Assembly (NCBI RefSeq): GCF_020026925.1
Contig: NZ_JAIQDW010000017.1
Span: 1 to 64,000 of the forward strand
Source of the DNA: Flavobacterium hibisci
GTDB lineage: Bacteria > Bacteroidota > Bacteroidia > Flavobacteriales > Flavobacteriaceae
Reading direction: 5' to 3'
DNA: 64,000 bases
Shown here: positions 7,472-15,571 of the stretch, piece by piece
Layout of the letters: the number at the start of each line of letters is the position of its first letter
Numbering within the stretch: the first letter of the stretch is position 1
Position numbers and translations under genes: made by a program
Notes under the pieces: model-generated
The model's input: only the letters and a program-made list of their open reading frames with translations
Databases searched by the model: none
What the model was told of the DNA's origin: nothing

Positions 7472-10204
7472 TTAATAGAATAACCAGTCTACCGCACCTT
7501 TTTCGCCTGCATCGATGTAACCGACATCACGTGTGGTGATGGTTTGATCGGCGTCGATGAAGCCTAAAATCAGTACTCGTCCTTTACCTAAATCGAGTTT
7601 GTTTTCGCCTGGCTGAAAAGTGTAAGTGTGAATATTGATTCTTGCTAATTCTTTCAAATTCACGGCACTTGCCAAAATAACTTCAGCCTGACCGTGTGCA
7701 TTTCCTGCCGCGTCTGTCTCTAAACTTGGCGGGAATAAAAATCGTTTCTGATCGGAATTGAAATAACCAACCACCAGTTTTACAGCTTTGGTGTTTTTGA
7801 ATTTCAGGTGAGTTCCGTTTTCGTTTTGTGAAGCTTCATCGAAAGCAATTCCTTTTAGGTTTTGCAATTCAGGAGCTATTTTTGTCAGTTCCGAAATTGG
7901 TGTTCCGTACACTTTCGTTCCGTTTTTGACAGCGTAAGTTCCTTTGCTTTCGCTTAATAAAGTTACCTCAGCTGTTTTCCACGGCTTGCCTTCTTTAGTC
8001 ACAATTTTACCGTCTTTTGATGATTTCAAAAGATCCAGATTTCGTTTGAAATTAGCCAGCTCTCTTTCGTAATGAGGCAATAATTCAGCCCAGGTTTTGT
8101 TGTTTCCGTCGTCTCCTCCAATTGGGATTCGGCGTTGTGCCGTCTGCATACTGTTGGCATACAAATAATGATCTTTGGTCAGATTCACCAACAATTCGTA
8201 ATGTTTGATGCTTTCCTCAAGATGTGGAAGTGCTTTATCCAGATCTGCAATATCGTTGGAATAGCTGTAACGCAATACCAAAATGGCCGCTTTTACTTTT
8301 TCCGAAAAGAAATCGGCGAAGGCTCTGTAAGCATGAACATCGTTTTTCAGGCGCAGGAATTCTTCTTTGTCTTTGGTCACTTTTGGCTCGGCTTTGTCGA
8401 TGGCTTCAACTGCCAGTTTCCCGTGTTGCGTGATTTCGGCAATGATTTGCGTTGGCAATTCACCAACGTGCGGTTCATTGTTCCATTCTTTTTTAGCGTA
8501 TTCTAAAAGCAATTCACCGACAGGTCCGCAAGATTCGTGGAATCCCGGATATACTCTCCATTTCGCAGGGTTTACCAACTGGCTTTCGAACATTCCTAAT
8601 AATAAGGTCTGACGGTTTCCTTCTGTGATTCCGAAACGTCTTAATGTTTTTGGGGCAATTTCTCCCGACTCATCATACGCTTTTTGGATATTATTTGCTG
8701 CTTCTAAATCAGTTCCGTATTTAGTTACTAAATCTTCATTCCAATATTTAATTTCTTCGTTTCTGTCTCTTTTGCTATTCCATGCATACCTTGCCCAAGC
8801 TTTGTACCAAATCCAGTCGCGATCCATTTCGAGCAGTTTTTCGCCTGTTTTTGTTTTATCAGCCGTGTAAGGCCAGTCCCAGTAGGAAGCCTGCGGATAC
8901 AAATGAAGTGCATTGGCTCCGTGTATGGTGTGCATTGCCTGAACGGTTTTCTGGATAAAATCTGGTGAACCATAACGGAAAGGCTCCAGATTCGCCAAAA
9001 TATGTACGTTTGAAATGTGAACGGAATTCAGTGAACTTAACTTTTTGTGGATTTCTCCCCAAGGTCCGCCAGGCGTGTACGTCGTCAATGATTCGCCATT
9101 GTATTTGTGCATTGTGTACAGGTTTTTATACAACGGAAGCGATTTTTCCATAACCAACGGTGCATCAGTATCGTGCGCACGAAGGATAATTGGCGGTTCT
9201 TCTGTTTTCCCTAAAGCTTTTAATCCGTCCTGAACGCCCGGAATAATGGTTTTGGTAAACCATTCCACATCATCATCGATAGTATTAATAGCTTCTCCAA
9301 GACATACCAGCAATCCGACATTTGGATATTTTTCGATAAATGCTGTGATTGATTTTTTAGTATAATCAGCTATTTCCGGCGTGATTGGGCGTGAACGATC
9401 CTGTGTTTTGATATTGTAATGCTCCGCAAAAGGTTTGGAAACAATTATGTTATAGAACATCTGAATTACCCAGATTCCTCTTTTGTTGGCTTCTACGGTC
9501 AGATAGTTATAAATTTCTTCGTTCTTTTTGAAATCTTCTTCGCTTACTTCCAGTGCAAACGGATAATCTTTTAATTTTACCAAAGAAGCAAATGGATGTC
9601 CATTCCATAAATACAGGGAATTTAGTCGGTTGTCAACCATCATATCCAGGTATTTTGTCCATAGTTTTTTATCATAAAACCATGGGAAAGATTCCGGTGT
9701 GTATGGATATTCGTAAACGTCTCTTCCCGGAAGATAAACCGGTTTCTGCACTCCGATACAAGATCCTCTCAACACCATTTCAGGGCTGTCTTCGATATTG
9801 ATTTCAGAAGGAATTTCGCCTGAAGTTTTGATGCGGTCAGCCAATTCCATTGCACCATACAAAGCTCCGGTTGCATCGGTTCCTTCAATATAAATGAAGT
9901 TTTTTTGCGTGCGGATTTGAAAGCCTTCTTTTTTCGTTAATTGGCTGTCTTCGATTTTAGCAGTTTTGGCGTTTTGTTTCCAAAAGTCGGTTCCTTTTTC
10001 GCCAATTACGATTACTTTGTCTTTTGATTTTTTCGGTGCTTTGTCTGCAAAAACTACTTTAAGTCCTTTTGCTGTTGCTGTTTCGGATAGTTTTTCGGCT
10101 CCATATTTCGCCCTTGGGGCATTGGCATCACGAACAATTGTGATGTTTTGTGCCGATGCAAAAGTGGCGTATAGTCCTAAAAAAAGTAAACTTAAATATT
10201 TCAT
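7472..10204 (-). CDS. GH67/alpha-glucuronidase-like secreted glycoside hydrolase (910 aa)
   Basis: Probably an exo-glycosidase releasing a uronic acid; the family assignment is tentative. A signal peptide (MKYLSLLFLGLYATFASAQ) leads into an N-terminal alpha/beta domain typical of GH67/GH20 enzymes (about 20-135, with TGALYGAMELAD). A TIM-barrel-like region follows (about 145-470; WTKYLDMMVDNRLNSLYLWN, LVCLGEAINT), then a helical region to about 720 and a C-terminal beta domain ending DWLFY. The GH20 Asp-Glu pair is not evident, and the GH115 layout does not fit. Candidate acidic residues are in CLGEAINT and RAHDTDAP. ATG at 10204 is preferred over one 24 bases upstream because it gives a clean signal peptide. 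In a pectin locus, alpha-galacturonidase or alpha-glucuronidase activity would make sense. Confidence 0.7.
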   Translation of the reverse strand: MKYLSLLFLGLYATFASAQNITIVRDANAPRAKYGAEKLSETATAKGLKVVFADKAPKKSKDKVIVIGEKGTDFWKQNAKTAKIEDSQLTKKEGFQIRTQKNFIYIEGTDATGALYGAMELADRIKTSGEIPSEINIEDSPEMVLRGSCIGVQKPVYLPGRDVYEYPYTPESFPWFYDKKLWTKYLDMMVDNRLNSLYLWNGHPFASLVKLKDYPFALEVSEEDFKKNEEIYNYLTVEANKRGIWVIQMFYNIIVSKPFAEHYNIKTQDRSRPITPEIADYTKKSITAFIEKYPNVGLLVCLGEAINTIDDDVEWFTKTIIPGVQDGLKALGKTEEPPIILRAHDTDAPLVMEKSLPLYKNLYTMHKYNGESLTTYTPGGPWGEIHKKLSSLNSVHISNVHILANLEPFRYGSPDFIQKTVQAMHTIHGANALHLYPQASYWDWPYTADKTKTGEKLLEMDRDWIWYKAWARYAWNSKRDRNEEIKYWNEDLVTKYGTDLEAANNIQKAYDESGEIAPKTLRRFGITEGNRQTLLLGMFESQLVNPAKWRVYPGFHESCGPVGELLLEYAKKEWNNEPHVGELPTQIIAEITQHGKLAVEAIDKAEPKVTKDKEEFLRLKNDVHAYRAFADFFSEKVKAAILVLRYSYSNDIADLDKALPHLEESIKHYELLVNLTKDHYLYANSMQTAQRRIPIGGDDGNNKTWAELLPHYERELANFKRNLDLLKSSKDGKIVTKEGKPWKTAEVTLLSESKGTYAVKNGTKVYGTPISELTKIAPELQNLKGIAFDEASQNENGTHLKFKNTKAVKLVVGYFNSDQKRFLFPPSLETDAAGNAHGQAEVILASAVNLKELARINIHTYTFQPGENKLDLGKGRVLILGFIDADQTITTRDVGYIDAGEKGAVDWLFY

Positions 10205-10258
10205 TGTGTTTTTATTTTTTGACCACAAATTGGTACAAATTACAATCTTGATTTTTTT

Positions 10259-10312
10259 GCCACAGATTAAAAAGATTTTTTAAAATCTGTGGAAATCTTT
10301 TTAATCTGTGGC
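10259..10312. repeat. Intergenic palindrome, family D
   Basis: GCCACAGATTAAAAAGATTT pairs with AAATCTTTTTAATCTGTGGC, with a second half-site in the loop. It fills most of the gap between the isomerase-like gene and the GH67-like gene. Confidence 0.8.
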
Positions 10313-10321
10313 TAAATAATT

Positions 10322-11215
10322 TTAATTCTGAAAAATGCGTTTTAAATATGCTACATTCGCTCCGTAATTGGCTTTTACGTTATGCACCTGTGTCACGTCT
10401 CTCGAACGTTCTACGATTAGCCAACCACTCCATTTCATTTCGTCCAGCGTTTTTTTGATTTTTGGCATATCGACATTTTTATCGTTTTCCAGCCACACAG
10501 TATCTGTTGTTGAAGCGTGGATCTGAGCCAGGTATTTTTTGCCTAAAATCTTCAATTCGGTTGCGATGTCTCTTCCGTTATCGACTGCATTGGCAAAATT
10601 GAAAGAACTTTTAATGTGTTTACAGCCAATTTCTTCCAATAATTTTTTCTCTTCGGTCGCATTTAATGAGGTTTCGATTGCAATTACTCCGCCAATTTTA
10701 CCGACTTGTTTACCTGCCCATTTTAATCTTTCGATAATAATCGGACGCAATTCTGGATTTTTAGTCAAATCGCTTTCAGTTCCCAATGGTAGATAAGCGA
10801 CTTTTACCTTCATATTTTTCATTGTTGCCACACAATCGTTGATCATCAGGTTAACGGAATCTCTTTTGGCAAATGACTGTGCATAAAAACCGGACATAGC
10901 GATAGAACTGATTCCGACACCTGTTTCTTTGGATTTATCCAGAAACTTTTGTCTTTCTATCGGATCTCCCAATTTACTGTCGAAGGTTGGCCTTTTTCCC
11001 AATCCGCCCATATCGAGTTCGATTCCGTCTGCTTTTATTTCGCTTGCCAAACCAAAAGCACCCAGTTTTTGTCTTTTTAAAATCATCCAGTCGCAAACGG
11101 CTACTTTGTATTTTTGCTTTTTATTGGATTGTGCTGAAACTACATTACTGAATGTTCCTGATAAAACAACCAGCATTGCAATAAACATGCTTCTTTTAAA
11201 ATTTGTTGACTTCAT
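10322..11215 (-). CDS. Secreted sugar isomerase/epimerase-like TIM barrel (297 aa)
   Basis: A xylose-isomerase-like (AP_endonuc_2) TIM barrel carrying a signal peptide (about 1-29, ending VVSAQ), so it acts outside the cytoplasm rather than on sugar phosphates in central metabolism. Metal-ligand candidates follow the usual order: Glu181 (VIAIETS), a position in SFNFANA where relatives have Asp, His233 (QIHAS) and Glu269 (LIVERS). Length is normal for the family. The reaction is unknown: epimerisation, isomerisation or an elimination on a keto-sugar are all possible. It lies between the BNR lipoprotein and the GH67-like gene in the transcript driven from the promoter at 12608-12564. Confidence 0.75.
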   Translation of the reverse strand: MKSTNFKRSMFIAMLVVLSGTFSNVVSAQSNKKQKYKVAVCDWMILKRQKLGAFGLASEIKADGIELDMGGLGKRPTFDSKLGDPIERQKFLDKSKETGVGISSIAMSGFYAQSFAKRDSVNLMINDCVATMKNMKVKVAYLPLGTESDLTKNPELRPIIIERLKWAGKQVGKIGGVIAIETSLNATEEKKLLEEIGCKHIKSSFNFANAVDNGRDIATELKILGKKYLAQIHASTTDTVWLENDKNVDMPKIKKTLDEMKWSGWLIVERSRDVTQVHNVKANYGANVAYLKRIFQN

Positions 11216-11256
11216 AATTATTATTTTAATTAATGCAGATTAAAAACAATCTGTTA

Positions 11257-11304
11257 AATCTGCTAAATCTGCGGGAAAAATTACTCTCGCAGATTTAGCA
11301 GATT
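11257..11304. repeat. Intergenic palindrome, family D variant
   Basis: Perfect 17-bp arms AATCTGCTAAATCTGCG and CGCAGATTTAGCAGATT around a 14-base loop, between the BNR lipoprotein gene and the isomerase-like gene. Confidence 0.85.
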
Positions 11305-11336
11305 ATGGAGATTAAAATTCTTTCTGTATGAATATC

Positions 11337-12485
11337 TTACTCTTCTTCTGCTTTAACAGCTTTTACTTCAACGCCTTCCTGTCCCGGCCAGATTCCATTT
11401 TTGATTGGAAGTGCGACCAATTTGCTTGGGTCAATTTTTACGTATTTCAGTTTTTGTCTTCTCCAGGTATATACGATATGCACCATTCCGTCTGAACTTT
11501 GAATTATTGATGGATAGGAATATTGGCTGATTTTTGAGTCTTCCAAAACTAAAACAGCATTCCAGTTGATTCCGTCATCAGAGATAGAAAGATTCAAAGG
11601 CGTTCTTGGTCCTTTGGCTTCTTTTCCCGGAGGCAAAACGTGATTATAAACCAATAAATGTTTTCCGTTTTTCAATGTTACAGCATCGGTTCCTGAATTA
11701 TTATTTGGCAAACCAATGAGTTCTAACTCCGACCAGGTTTTTCCGTTGTCTTTTGAAAAAGTACTGAAAATGGCTCTGTTTTTAGTTCTTCCAATTGCCT
11801 GAATACTTCCGTCTTTATGAAACAAAATACTTGGCTGAATGGCATTTATTTTTTGTTTTCCTCTTGAAATGGTATCGCCCAAAACCCAGGTTTTCCCGAA
11901 ATCAGGAGTTGATTCCATACGCAAATGCCAGCCATTTCCTTCGGTACTTGAAGGAAGCAATAATGTTCCATTACTCAATAAAACCGGTTTATTTTTGATT
12001 GGCCCCAGAAAATCTTTACTTGGCATATCAATCTTATCAGACCAGGTTTTTCCTCCATCAGAAGAAGTTCTGTAAACACCCCACCACTCGGATGGTTTTG
12101 GTCCGATTTTATAAAATAACATCAAATCGCCACCCGGAATTTGGTACAAAACCGGATTCCACGTTGGAAATCTTGATCCATCCGGCATTACACCATCAGC
12201 TACTTTAATAGGTTCGCCCCATTTATCGCTCCCTTTTGGTTTTATGGCAGAATAAATACAAACATCAGGATGCCTTTCGTGACTTCCTCCAAACCAGGCT
12301 GACACTAAATCTCCGTTCGTCGCTTCCTCAATAGTTACAGAATGGCACGACGGATAAGGCGCTTTCTCATAAATGAATTCATCTATCAAAATCCCTTCTT
12401 TCCATGTCTTTTTTTCCAAAGCAGATTTACAGCTTCCCAAAAGTAGCAGTCCGAAAAGGGCAATAGTTAGCTTAGCAAGTTTCAT
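11337..12485 (-). CDS. BNR/Asp-box beta-propeller lipoprotein, sialidase-like (382 aa)
   Basis: A six-bladed sialidase-type propeller. Lipobox LLGSC with Cys19 as the lipid site, followed by KSALEKK, which lacks acidic surface-export residues, so it probably faces the periplasm. Asp boxes are visible as SSDGGKTW, TPDFGKTW, SKDNGKTW and SDDGINW. An N-terminal AWFGGSHERHPD segment is conserved in this exo-sialidase-like (BNR_2) group. Homologues in pectin loci are usually annotated as sialidases, but sialic acid is not expected here. Hydrolase or lyase action on a uronic-acid or keto-sugar linkage is more plausible. It is the first gene after the promoter at 12564-12608. Confidence 0.75.
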   Translation of the reverse strand: MKLAKLTIALFGLLLLGSCKSALEKKTWKEGILIDEFIYEKAPYPSCHSVTIEEATNGDLVSAWFGGSHERHPDVCIYSAIKPKGSDKWGEPIKVADGVMPDGSRFPTWNPVLYQIPGGDLMLFYKIGPKPSEWWGVYRTSSDGGKTWSDKIDMPSKDFLGPIKNKPVLLSNGTLLLPSSTEGNGWHLRMESTPDFGKTWVLGDTISRGKQKINAIQPSILFHKDGSIQAIGRTKNRAIFSTFSKDNGKTWSELELIGLPNNNSGTDAVTLKNGKHLLVYNHVLPPGKEAKGPRTPLNLSISDDGINWNAVLVLEDSKISQYSYPSIIQSSDGMVHIVYTWRRQKLKYVKIDPSKLVALPIKNGIWPGQEGVEVKAVKAEEE

Positions 12486-12563
12486 TATTTTATTCTTTTA
12501 AAAATTATAAGGTTTATTTTCAATGAATTACACAAATATCCGAATATAAAATTTCATTAAGTG

Positions 12564-12608
12564 TAAAAATAACACTAAAAAAATAGTCAAGTGACCTGTA
12601 CCGTCCTG
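12564..12608 (-). promoter_or_regulatory. Promoter with tandem CAGGW operator, upstream of the BNR lipoprotein gene
   Basis: On the minus strand: CAGGA, five bases, CAGGT (12594-12608), three bases, TTG (12588-12590), 16 bases, then TATTTTTA (12564-12571). This matches the Bacteroidota -33 TTG and -7 TAnnTTTG elements except for the last base. Every spacing equals that of the susC promoter. The predicted leader is about 70 bases. The operator lies 14 bases past the stop of the GH78 gene. Confidence 0.7.
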
Positions 12609-12621
12609 TATTAAGTGTCGT

Positions 12622-15369
12622 TTACTTCACATTCAAAACATAAGAACCCGATTCTAAAGTCAGGACAATGTTGTTATTTTCTGTTTTATAAGAAGATGAT
12701 TTCTCCAGTTTCTGATTGTTCACTGTTACCGAAGAGGGATTTTTTGTTGGCAAATATACCACTGCCGATGAATTGGCAGGGATCGTAATTTTCCATTGCA
12801 ACGTATTTTTGCTTTTCTTCCAGTCGCTTTTAATTACTCCGTAAATCGATTCGTAAGAAGCATTTACAAAAGTCAATCCGGCGTTGAAATCCGGTTTCAT
12901 AATGATTTGTTTGAAACCCGGAGTTTCGGGATTGCTCATGATCCCCGCCATATTTTCGTAGTACCAGATCAATAAATCACCCAAAAGCATTACGTGATTT
13001 TGCGAATTCATAGTGGGATCAGCGGTGTTTCCGTTCCATAATTCCCAAATGGTAGTGGCACCATTTTCGACCATATAACCCCAGCTTGGATAGGTTTTAT
13101 TTGAGGCTAATTTGAAAGCCAAATCCCCTCTTCCAAAATTCGTCAGCGTTCGCATTAAAAACTGCGTCCCGATAACTCCCGTGCTGATATGCCCTTGTTT
13201 CGTTACCTCCACTTCGTAAACCATATTCTGAAAAACCTTATCAATCAGATTTTCAGGAACCAAACCGAAAGCCAATGGCAGAACGTTTGCTGTCACGGTA
13301 TTATTCGCGTAATAGTTTTTCTCGGTATTTAAAAATTTAGCATTGAATGCTTTTTTGATTCGTTGAGCCAATTCATCATAATAAGCAACATCAGCATCTG
13401 CCTTTGCGATTACGGCAAACTTTTTCATAATCGTCAAAAGCTGGTAATAAAACGCACTCGATAACAATTGTCCATCGGTTAAACGCGCAGGATCTTTGGA
13501 ACGAATCAATTCCAACGATTCAGGTGGAACACACCAATCACCGTATTTATCCTTATCCATTAAATCATTTTGAAGATAATTTTCCTCCATATACACCATC
13601 CATTTTTTCATTGATGGGTATTGTTTTTTAATCACTTCCGCATCACCAAATTGTTGATACAGCATATCTCCCACCGTAATATAGGTTCCCGGCCAGGTCA
13701 CATTATCTCCGTAATAACGCCAAAATGCCGGCGCCACATCCGGCAATCCTCCGTCCTGTGTCTGTGAATATTTTATATCGTCCAGCCATTTGGCATACAA
13801 CGTCTGATTGTTGAATAAAAAACTTTCACCATAAGCACCCGTGGTTCGATCTCCCAACCAAGGCTGACGCTCATTTCGTTGCGGACAATCGATAGGCATT
13901 CCTTTGTAATTCCCGCTAATTCCCCACCAGGCATTTTTAAAAATCTGGTTCATCGTCGCATCCGAAGATTCGAAAGTTCCTGTTGTTTTTAAATCGTCAT
14001 ACACCACTTTTCCAACGAAATTATCCAATGTCGGTTTGGTCGGAAAACCTGAAATTTCTACAAATCGAAACCCGTGAAAAATAAATCTTGGTTCCCAGAT
14101 TTCTTCGCCTTCGCCTTTTAAAGTATACACATCTGTCGTTTTTGCATCACGCAAATTGGCAATGTACAACGAACCGTCTTTCTGCAACGATTCGGCAAAT
14201 TTCATTGTGATTTTGTCTCCGCTTTTTCCTTTTACTTTTAGTCGCAGCCAGCCCACCATATTCTGACCCATATCTAAGATGTAAGTCCCTTTTGCGGTCG
14301 CTTTAATCGAAATTGGTTTTACTTCGCCCATAATTTTCATATACGGCGACATCTGCGCTTCGTAAAAACCGCCCGGTTCCTGAACATATCTGGCGTTTAC
14401 CCAGTTTTTATCGTCAAAATTGGTCGTCGCCCAGCCTTTCATTTCTTTTCGGGCATCATATTCTTCACCGTCGTATTCGTTGTTGGAAAGAATTGGTCCA
14501 TCGGTAGTTAATTTCCAAGTGTCATCTGTTCGGATTACTTCTTTGCTTCCATCGGTATATTCGACAAACAATTGCATAGCCATTTTCGGAAAACCAAACG
14601 ATTTGATTTTATACGGTTTGTAATCCTGACGCATGGCAAAAAAACGTCCATTCCCTAAAATCGTTCCCAGCATATTTTTTCCTTCCTTTAATTGCGAAGT
14701 CACATCAAAAACATTGTATTTTACGTTTTTGGTGTAATCCGTCGGAACGGGTGCCAAAACCTGATCGCCAATTTTATTTCCGTTAATATACAGCTCATAC
14801 AAGCCCATTCCCATGATGTACACCTTGGCATTTTTGACCTGTTTTTTAAGGTTGATTTCTTTTCGCAGATAACGAGCAGACAATTTAGAATATTGGGAAA
14901 TACTGTCATCTTTCGACAATTTTTCATACCCAATCCAGCGTGTAGATTTCCAGTCGGCATAGGTTAAAATCCCGATGCTGAAATGAGCAGTTTCTGCCGA
15001 TTTTATTTCGCCTTTATTCGTAAAAACAATTACTTTCCAAAACGCATTTTGTCGGTCTCCGAGCTTTTTTCCGTTGTAAATGACATTCACAGAAGCATCG
15101 CTATCTACTTTTCCGCTGTCCCATAAATCGGCTTTGTTCGCATTCAGGTTTTCTAAAGTGGAAGCCACCAAAATTTGATAGGACTTTTGTTTTACATCAT
15201 TCAAATCCGATTGTATTTGCCAGCTCAAACGCGGTTTTAAAACGTCAATTCCTTCCGGATTGGTCAGCATTTCGCATTGCAGGTTTGTAACACTGATTTT
15301 TGTTTGGGCTTTCGCCGAAAATGTAAAAAGTGCAATGATTAATGTAAGATGTAAAAAAAGCTTTTTCAT
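12622..15369 (-). CDS. GH78 alpha-L-rhamnosidase (915 aa)
   Basis: Inverting alpha-L-rhamnosidase that removes terminal rhamnose from pectin fragments in the periplasm. Signal peptide 1-21 (ending AKAQ); fibronectin-type N-terminal domain (NPEGIDVLKPRLSW); jelly-roll domains with LYINGNKIG; an (alpha/alpha)6 barrel (about 450-800); and a C-terminal beta-sandwich. The general acid is likely Glu500 in DCPQRNERQPWLGDR, and the base Glu776 in TTIWELWNG, both as in characterised GH78 enzymes. Full length for the family. It is a paralogue of the other GH78 in this locus but differs in the acid motif, suggesting a different linkage or position. The next gene downstream has its own promoter, so this may be the last gene of the preceding transcript. 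Confidence 0.92.
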   Translation of the reverse strand: MKKLFLHLTLIIALFTFSAKAQTKISVTNLQCEMLTNPEGIDVLKPRLSWQIQSDLNDVKQKSYQILVASTLENLNANKADLWDSGKVDSDASVNVIYNGKKLGDRQNAFWKVIVFTNKGEIKSAETAHFSIGILTYADWKSTRWIGYEKLSKDDSISQYSKLSARYLRKEINLKKQVKNAKVYIMGMGLYELYINGNKIGDQVLAPVPTDYTKNVKYNVFDVTSQLKEGKNMLGTILGNGRFFAMRQDYKPYKIKSFGFPKMAMQLFVEYTDGSKEVIRTDDTWKLTTDGPILSNNEYDGEEYDARKEMKGWATTNFDDKNWVNARYVQEPGGFYEAQMSPYMKIMGEVKPISIKATAKGTYILDMGQNMVGWLRLKVKGKSGDKITMKFAESLQKDGSLYIANLRDAKTTDVYTLKGEGEEIWEPRFIFHGFRFVEISGFPTKPTLDNFVGKVVYDDLKTTGTFESSDATMNQIFKNAWWGISGNYKGMPIDCPQRNERQPWLGDRTTGAYGESFLFNNQTLYAKWLDDIKYSQTQDGGLPDVAPAFWRYYGDNVTWPGTYITVGDMLYQQFGDAEVIKKQYPSMKKWMVYMEENYLQNDLMDKDKYGDWCVPPESLELIRSKDPARLTDGQLLSSAFYYQLLTIMKKFAVIAKADADVAYYDELAQRIKKAFNAKFLNTEKNYYANNTVTANVLPLAFGLVPENLIDKVFQNMVYEVEVTKQGHISTGVIGTQFLMRTLTNFGRGDLAFKLASNKTYPSWGYMVENGATTIWELWNGNTADPTMNSQNHVMLLGDLLIWYYENMAGIMSNPETPGFKQIIMKPDFNAGLTFVNASYESIYGVIKSDWKKSKNTLQWKITIPANSSAVVYLPTKNPSSVTVNNQKLEKSSSYKTENNNIVLTLESGSYVLNVK

Positions 15370-15407
15370 TGTTATATTTTTTAAGCTGATTTGCTATAAT
15401 TTTTTCT

Positions 15408-15438
15408 CACGCAGATTTAGCAGATCAAGCAGATTTTT
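15408..15438. repeat. Short imperfect palindrome, family D fragment
   Basis: CGCAGATTTAGCAGATCAAG and a following CAGATTTTTT recall the CGCAGATTTAGCAGATT arms at 11257-11304. Only one arm is well kept. Confidence 0.45.
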
Positions 15439-15445
15439 TCTCATT

Positions 15446-15552
15446 TTTGTCATTGTGACGAAGGAAGAATCTTCGCAAGAAACTCCACAATCAAAATCGT
15501 CAATCTTTGTAGAGCCACTAATGGAGATTCCTCGTTCCTTGGAATGACAAAC
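15446..15552. repeat. Palindromic intergenic repeat family A, copy 2
   Basis: Ends TTTGTCATTGTGACGAAGGA and ATTCCTCGTTCCTTGGAATG, with the shared inner text TCAATCTTTGTAGAGC. It lies between the MGH1-like lipoprotein gene and GH78. Confidence 0.8.
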
Positions 15553-15571
15553 TAGACGTAATCTTAATTTT

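Noticed and set aside
11337..12485. A true sialidase acting on sialic acid
   Set aside because: Asp boxes only mark the fold; pectin has no sialic acid, and the surrounding genes give no sign of sialic-acid catabolism.
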